DNA from: Begonia masoniana
Lineage: Eukaryota; Streptophyta; Magnoliopsida; Cucurbitales; Begoniaceae
Reading direction: 5' to 3'
Length of the DNA: 64,000 nucleotides
Assembly: GCA_022432975.1 (NCBI GenBank)
Contig: CM039509.1
Span: forward strand, 3,721,043-3,785,042
Shown one piece after another: positions 58,701 through 64,000 of this stretch. The notes under the pieces were generated by a model that was not told the DNA's origin, made no database searches, and was given only the letters and a program-made list of their open reading frames with translations. The position numbers were made by a program, and so were the translations under genes. Every line of letters starts with the position of its first letter. Position 1 is the stretch's first letter.

Positions 58701-60855
58701 TTTGATATGACGATTAGTTGAAGTAAACATGAAGATTGAAGTTTAAAGCTTTGATATGACCATTATTTGAAGTAAACCCGGGGATATCTTCGAACTTTTC
58801 ACAAACAGTTGCTACACTTATTATACCCACGAAGGAAATACTTCAATTGGTAGTTTTCATTCAACATACTGATGTTTCCACTTGGATGCGGTTTCAAAAT
58901 AGCCAAATAGCTATGATTGATTTTAATGTGGCTACTGATGCAGTCTCTCTTTTCTAATTTGGATAAACTTCTTGCTCCGGACAGGCCATGTAACAGCAGT
59001 TTATGGTATGTATCATCCACTCATATTAAATGTGATTCAAATTTCTGAACTCATGTTTGTTTGTATATTGCAATTCTTCGATTTATAGGTCCACATTCTC
59101 CTAATTAAAATCACAGGCCTGGAAAAATTATCAGAGACTCAACAACCTTACTTATATCCTCTTTAAATGATGCAATGCAATAATATTTAATGTACGTCCC
59201 CCTTTCTCTTTTATGCCCCCTCCAAAATATTTCATAACTAACATGTCTCTTTAACTTTGCCACCGCAGCAAGGCTCGTTCTCAAGCTCCTCTTCCAGCTT
59301 AATGTCTTTTCTTCCTTTTCCCTACAATTCTTTGAACCCTTTAGTGAGGAATTCTTGAAGAATTTTGCTTAAAGTTTCTCTCGTTCTTTATGTAGTTTCT
59401 ATCTGCTGGCAATCCGAATAGGTCTGCCTTTAATCTGGTATCCTCTGTCTGTTGCCTGGTTTTATAATGATCATCAAAATAGACCTGTCAAACTGACCTA
59501 TTCTTTTTTTAATCGAAACTTGATTGAATTGTCGATATTTTCCTTTAAGAACACCTCGCCTCAAACTCCTAAAAATCTGCATATAGATCTTCCAAAAATG
59601 CGTTGCTGCTCTATGTATCGTTTTAAGGTCCTAAACTATTTATTTGACAATTGTATATTAAAACATGACGTTTATATCCTACGTAGCAGTTGTTTCATAC
59701 CCCACTATGCATCATTTTGTTTTTCTTCTTAGTTCTTTGGAATGAGGACAAAGCTATCCTTATAGATTAAAAAAATACATTTATCTTCCATCCGATATGT
59801 ATACGGTAGTGGATCAACCAAACGAGACTCATCATGGGTTTACGCTTTCAGGGTTGCAATGTTAGCGTTCCACCTCGCACTATCTATGAAACCAAGGGAT
59901 CCTTCTGTGGTTGCTGCATTTTGCCTTGCAGTCCATAATGGCGGAGATATGACTGAAGCTGTCAGCATAGCCAGGAGAATCACAAAAACTCATGATTTTA
60001 GCTTTCCTGAGTTGCTTGAAAATCAAAATATGGACTCTCAAGCATTGACAGCTGAGGTGATGGACCTCTCAACTTCTGTCGGTGCTGCACTCAATAAGAT
60101 GACCGATGAGCATTTTGTCTCGCAAGCAATGGCTGGTTACCCTGAAGCACCATTTTCTGATCTGGTGAGTGATTACATTCATGTCATCCTTGCGTGCTCA
60201 TTTTCGTGCTTGGTTTCATAATTAATCTGCAAGTATGCTGTAAGATTTCTGCTGTGATATTTTAAATTATTTACGATTTTAAAGGTAGCGACATAGATTC
60301 TCATATAATACTTTTTCATTTTTTTAAAATAAACATCATATTTTTCAAAAAAACATGTTCCAAAAACATCATTTGGACATGTTAGGTTTCAAAAACTATC
60401 GTTCCTTCATTTCAAAAACATGTTTTGACGTACCATTTTAAACTATCTTCCTAATTCAAAATTATCAAAATATAATGTAGATTAACACTCTAATTTTATA
60501 CTATCATTAATTGGTAGAGTAATTATTGTATACTAGAAGTAATTAAGAACCAATAAACGAATGACATGTAAGCTGTAAATGTAACAATACTCGTTATTGA
60601 AATACATTGCCATGAGAGTTTACATAAGTTTTGTAGCAAAATTATGGGCAGGTATTCATCCCGTTGGTGATATATTTGAAAGTGAATAGAGTTTTTGAGT
60701 GCATAGGAGAAGGTGCAAAGAAGAAGGAATTGGTGGTGGGAAAGCAAGGGAGGAGAATCAATTACCAGTCTCTAGCACTTGGAAATCTAGAGGAAATTCG
60801 ACATGTTTTTGCAAGGGTTGTGTTTGATACTCTCTACCCTCTTCATTTAAATTAG
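55766..60855 (+). CDS. Polynucleotide adenylyltransferase / CCA tRNA nucleotidyltransferase family protein
   Basis: Fourteen exons can be joined: 55766-55846, 55921-56011, 56093-56221, 56776-56873, 57132-57215, 57351-57484, 57614-57686, 57780-57825, 57944-58053, 58160-58267, 58354-58413, 58944-59005, 59852-60164, 60652-60855. All introns are GT-AG and phases agree, giving 530 residues and no stop. It is a class II nucleotidyltransferase: [14 protein letters not shown] near 105-118, catalytic Asp pair in [14 protein letters not shown] near 200, and [15 protein letters not shown] near 246-260. Family enzymes add A or CCA to RNA 3' ends. The Ser/Arg-rich N-terminus ([19 protein letters not shown]) may target an organelle. 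It resembles Arabidopsis At5g23690, which as I recall lies next to a SAM-domain gene, as here. Confidence 0.92.
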
Positions 60856-61526
60856 TTTTTTATTTTATTTGATTGTGATTATAGATAGCGGAGGTATTTC
60901 ATAGAGTACGATAAATTATACGACGAAGAGATGTATCTCATAATTTATTTGCTTTTTCTTCGTTAAGTGACGTGTCAATTATGTAGCATTTTGTGTATAA
61001 GTTAGTTCCTCTAATGCGAGAATGTTACGCAGGGTGTTAGATAATATAAATGATTAAATTCATCATCATTTAACGGTTTAAGCATTTATCACGCAACCAA
61101 AAGATTGATTTTTCTTATAGGAGCTCTTGCAATTGATCGACGTTATTTTTCGGTGTAGTCGATTGAATAACATATTATGACATTTTCATTGAGTAAAGTA
61201 AAAAAACAAGATCCTATGTTAATTTTTCATTAAATATGTAAAAATCAAAATTAATTGAAATTAATTTTAAACTAATGACTAAATTTGGCTCCACCAAGGG
61301 AATTGGCCGCAGTAAAGTGAGGCCCACAAAATGAGGCGTGGGACCCATTGAGGTCTACAATGTACTGCCACGTAGGCAGTGGATAGGGTTTGATAAAGTT
61401 TTTGGCTTTTAATAATGCCAGCCACTCACCAGTCATCATCCAATTTCCCCTTCACAACTCTGAAACCACTAGCCAGTCTTCTTCTTCAACCAGTGGCATC
61501 CCATTCCTTCGTTTGCTAGAGCTTCA
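60856..61526. other. Intergenic DNA upstream of the acyl carrier protein gene
   Basis: No gene seen. The last 130 bp are pyrimidine-rich and include the probable leader of the ACP gene (CACAACTCTGAAACC and following). Confidence 0.5.
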
Positions 61527-63029
61527 ATGGCGACCGTTTCAGCTTCTTCTCTCGCCTTTCAACTCCCCCTCTCCGTCTCCCACCAGGTTAGCAAACTTCG
61601 CCATCTCCATTTCCATTTCCTCGCACCACCTTCACTTTTTCTGCTGTTTTATTCTATCTTCGCAGCATTTTGCGTTTACTGGTTCGGATTTCTTCCCCTT
61701 CATGTTCTCCATTTGGGCCTTTATTATCTATCTTTTTTCCATGATTTTGTTTCTGGGTTTCTGTAAATGCAAGTTTAATACAGTTTTCCCTCCCTCCATG
61801 GCTGCATTTTTGTATTTAACAAGAATAAAACCGGACTTTCAAACGGAAGCAGCGTTCTCATATCATATTTTAGTTGATTAATCAAATTCTACTGGCAGCT
61901 TTCCACGAATTTGCTAAATTAACTCTTTTGGTTATCTACATCAATTAGTCTAAACTATCTATCTCCATAACCAACATGCTTTGTCATCTCTGTCTTTACA
62001 ATTGGCACAATGAAGTATCCTATTGAATGCATCCGTACGATAAAGCTTTATATGTAGAGACTAAGGAATCCACTTGAAGATTTAGATATACATACTTGAA
62101 ATCAAAAGCTAAACAATTTACAGATCTATATTCACTTTACAGAACTTGGCACATCTTAAAGTTTTTTAAATAGATAGATCTTGATTGCTCATAAATGCAG
62201 GTAAGGATGAGAACATCAAGTTTGAAATTATTTTCTGTTGGATTGACGAAGAGCGAATTCCCGGCTTTGAGGACCTCTCGCCTCCAAGTTTGCTGTGCAG
62301 TAAGTTTGCTTTTCCCCGGCTATGGGCGGCAAACAAATTGAACGGCCTAAGAATAATTGTGTTCAGTTCTGTTACTAGACAAATTAGCCATTTTGATAAT
62401 TGCTCTGATTTCAATTGTAAAATTTCAATCTGGTCAATGAACTGTTCATTCAGCTGGGAAGGAAATATAAAACTGATTTATTTTGCATCGATGATCGACA
62501 GGCAAAACCCGAGACAGTCGATAAAGTCTGCGCAATTGTGAGGAAACAACTGGCTTTGCCTCCGGAATCAGAGCTCACTCCTGAATCCACATTCTCCTCG
62601 CTCGGTGCCGATTCACTTCGACACAGTAAGCATAAGCTTGTAATTTTGCTACAATGGCTTCATTACTATGAACTTTTTTTATGGATAATTCTAGAATTGT
62701 ACCGAATATCGAGACTTTTTGAGCCATACCCTCGAATCATACCAAAAATCAAGACCATTATGTGTCGTTCATTTGTCGATACACGTATGGACGTTAACCG
62801 AAAGGGTGTCCATTAAAATTACTTTTTTCGTATTTACGGTAATGTTGCATTGATTGATTAGTGAAATGACGGGGGATTGAACTGTTTGTTGTCCTAGGTC
62901 GAGATTGTGATGGGGTTGGAGGAAGAGTTCGACATTAGCGTCGAAGAGGAGAACTCGCAGAACATAACCAACGTTCAAGAAGCTGCCGATTTGATTGAGA
63001 AACTCGTCCAACAGAAACTCAATGCTTAG
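61527..63029 (+). CDS. ACP: Plastid acyl carrier protein, with a one-base frameshift in exon 3
   Basis: Exons by homology and splice sites: 61527-61586 (transit peptide start [20 protein letters not shown]), 62201-62299 (rest of transit peptide, TSRLQVCCA), 62502-62625 ([20 protein letters not shown] and the DSL prosthetic site) and 62898-63029 ([19 protein letters not shown] to QKLNA). ACP carries the growing acyl chain of fatty acid synthesis in plastids on a 4'-phosphopantetheine attached to Ser of the DSL motif. Exon 3 is 124 nt where 123 are needed: after GATTCACTT an extra C precedes GACACA, so the reading frame leaves the conserved DSLDTVE motif and would stop early in exon 4. A 137-residue precursor would result without that base. 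Either a sequencing error, a null allele or a new pseudogene; all other parts look intact. Confidence 0.85.
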
Positions 63030-63851
63030 GAAGTCAGTGTCTTCAGTTAGAGAGAGTAGTTCTGATTGATTGTGGGAAAGAGAGTTAAACATTGGATTAT
63101 TTTATTTTTCTGAATTATTGTTGTTTTTTTATAATTATTCTTTTTTTTTCTATTTTTTTATGCTCATCTAAAAAAATATATCAAAACAAATGAAAATTTA
63201 TATTTTCAAACAAATTTTAATTCTTTAAATATTGTTAAAATTTTAAAGATTAAATTTTTATTTTTGTCGTGATTTTAATAAATTGAATGTTATCACGGGC
63301 TAATTAACACAATCATATGCTATAAATAGTCACAAACAAAGTGTTTGATAATAAATTTTTAAAATAATAATGTTATATTTATTTTTTAATTTTACATTAT
63401 AATTTTATTTTTGATGTAGTAATGACGTGTCAGTCATTAATTAATGTATGAATCAAGATAAGTTATAAATAGTCCAAATAAATTACTATTTACACTAATT
63501 AATGATCGTTACATAAAGTGATAAGATTAGAGTATAGAATTCCATATAGCGGTTTGTATAATAAGTATCTCTTCTCCGATAATCACGATCGTTCACTAAT
63601 GCCTATTCGGAAAATAACATGTTAATTGACGATTATTTAATAGAAAAAAGTTTATTCGAGTCTACGCCTAACCATGTACTCTCGTTTTTAGAATAATAAC
63701 ATCTTCAAGATTTGCAAAAAGCATCAATTTCAAGAGGTATTTTATATTTTTCGCTAAGTTTTACGTTCGATCTATGTCCATATTTTTTTAGCACTATCTT
63801 GTCTTATAGACATCGCAATGTTAATCTATCGATTATAAGCACTTAAATTAA
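63030..63851. other. 3' flank of the ACP gene, AT-rich
   Basis: It holds the 3' UTR and AT-rich DNA. A stretch at 63370-63470 resembles other AT-rich MITE-like segments of the window (near 55560 and 29150), sharing TGACGTGTCA-like and GTTATATTTAT-like words, but no ends were defined. Confidence 0.45.
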
Positions 63852-63981
63852 GAGTAATGTTACGTTTACATTTCAATTTTACATACTAATTTACATTATA
63901 AATATTTGGATTTTATATTGTAGTATGATAATTTAAAATAATAAATGAATGGCGGGTCAGAATGTGAACTAAATATTATTC
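63852..63981. mobile_element. Tourist-like (PIF/Harbinger) MITE, 130 bp
   Basis: The termini GAGTAATGTTACGTTTACATT and (reverse complement) GAATAATATTTAGTTCACATT match at 16 of 21 positions. A 3-bp TAA duplication lies directly outside (63849-63851 and 63982-63984), the hallmark of Harbinger insertions. No coding capacity. Confidence 0.65.
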
Positions 63982-64000
63982 TAAAGATAATTAACAAAAA

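Noticed and set aside
61390..61881. 163-codon frame overlapping the ACP start
   Set aside because: It is a shadow frame over the ACP leader, exon 1 and intron 1; the ACP reading has family support.

Overview
The window is nuclear DNA from a flowering plant, almost certainly a eudicot. It has spliced genes with GT-AG introns, plant-only families (CASP-like membrane protein, chloroplast acyl carrier protein), a Cassandra retrotransposon and many Mutator-like and hAT elements. Intergenic DNA is AT-rich and is dominated by nested mobile elements. No species can be named from the sequence alone.

Left part (1-25 kb) is a stack of transposons. Positions 1-8925 are most of a non-coding (LARD-like) LTR retrotransposon on the minus strand. 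Its LTRs carry a piece of a mitochondrial ribosomal protein L6 gene, and a 3.1-kb solo LTR with a perfect 5-bp target duplication sits inside it. Positions 9732-24859 are a decayed Mutator-like element (MULE) with long terminal inverted repeats and a 9-bp target duplication. It has been invaded by a 7.06-kb Ty3/gypsy element (12915-19976), its right end has been tandemly duplicated together with flanking host DNA, and a Cassandra TRIM (20941-21722) then entered one of the two copies.

Middle part (25-45 kb) mixes genes and small elements. A CASP-like gene (29761-31224, +) has 170 uninterrupted TTC codons in its second exon, and a decayed relative at 25.0-26.1 kb has only four. Next come a MULE-type inverted-repeat element (31673-32513), a Pack-MULE carrying the start of a MATE transporter gene (32649-33807), an intact intronless ARM-repeat gene (34861-36513, -), another MULE with a nested hAT element (36705-39448), a hAT MITE (40383-41052), and a broken serine palmitoyltransferase LCB2 gene (41475-45119, +).

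Positions 45480-49979 are two diverged LTR-like arms in opposite orientation, with a second Cassandra copy, in the opposite orientation to the first, inside the left arm.

Right part (51-63 kb) is gene-dense and low in transposons: a SAM-domain protein (-), cytosolic ribosomal protein L23a (-), a 14-exon polynucleotide adenylyltransferase/CCA-transferase family gene (+) with consistent exon phases, and a plastid acyl carrier protein gene (+) carrying a one-base frameshift at its prosthetic-group motif. The genes do not form a pathway; SAM and adenylyltransferase genes being close together matches my memory of Arabidopsis gene order. The strongest leads are the poly-phenylalanine CASP-like exon, the L6-carrying LTR, the repeated unknown module inside the large MULE, and the ACP frameshift.
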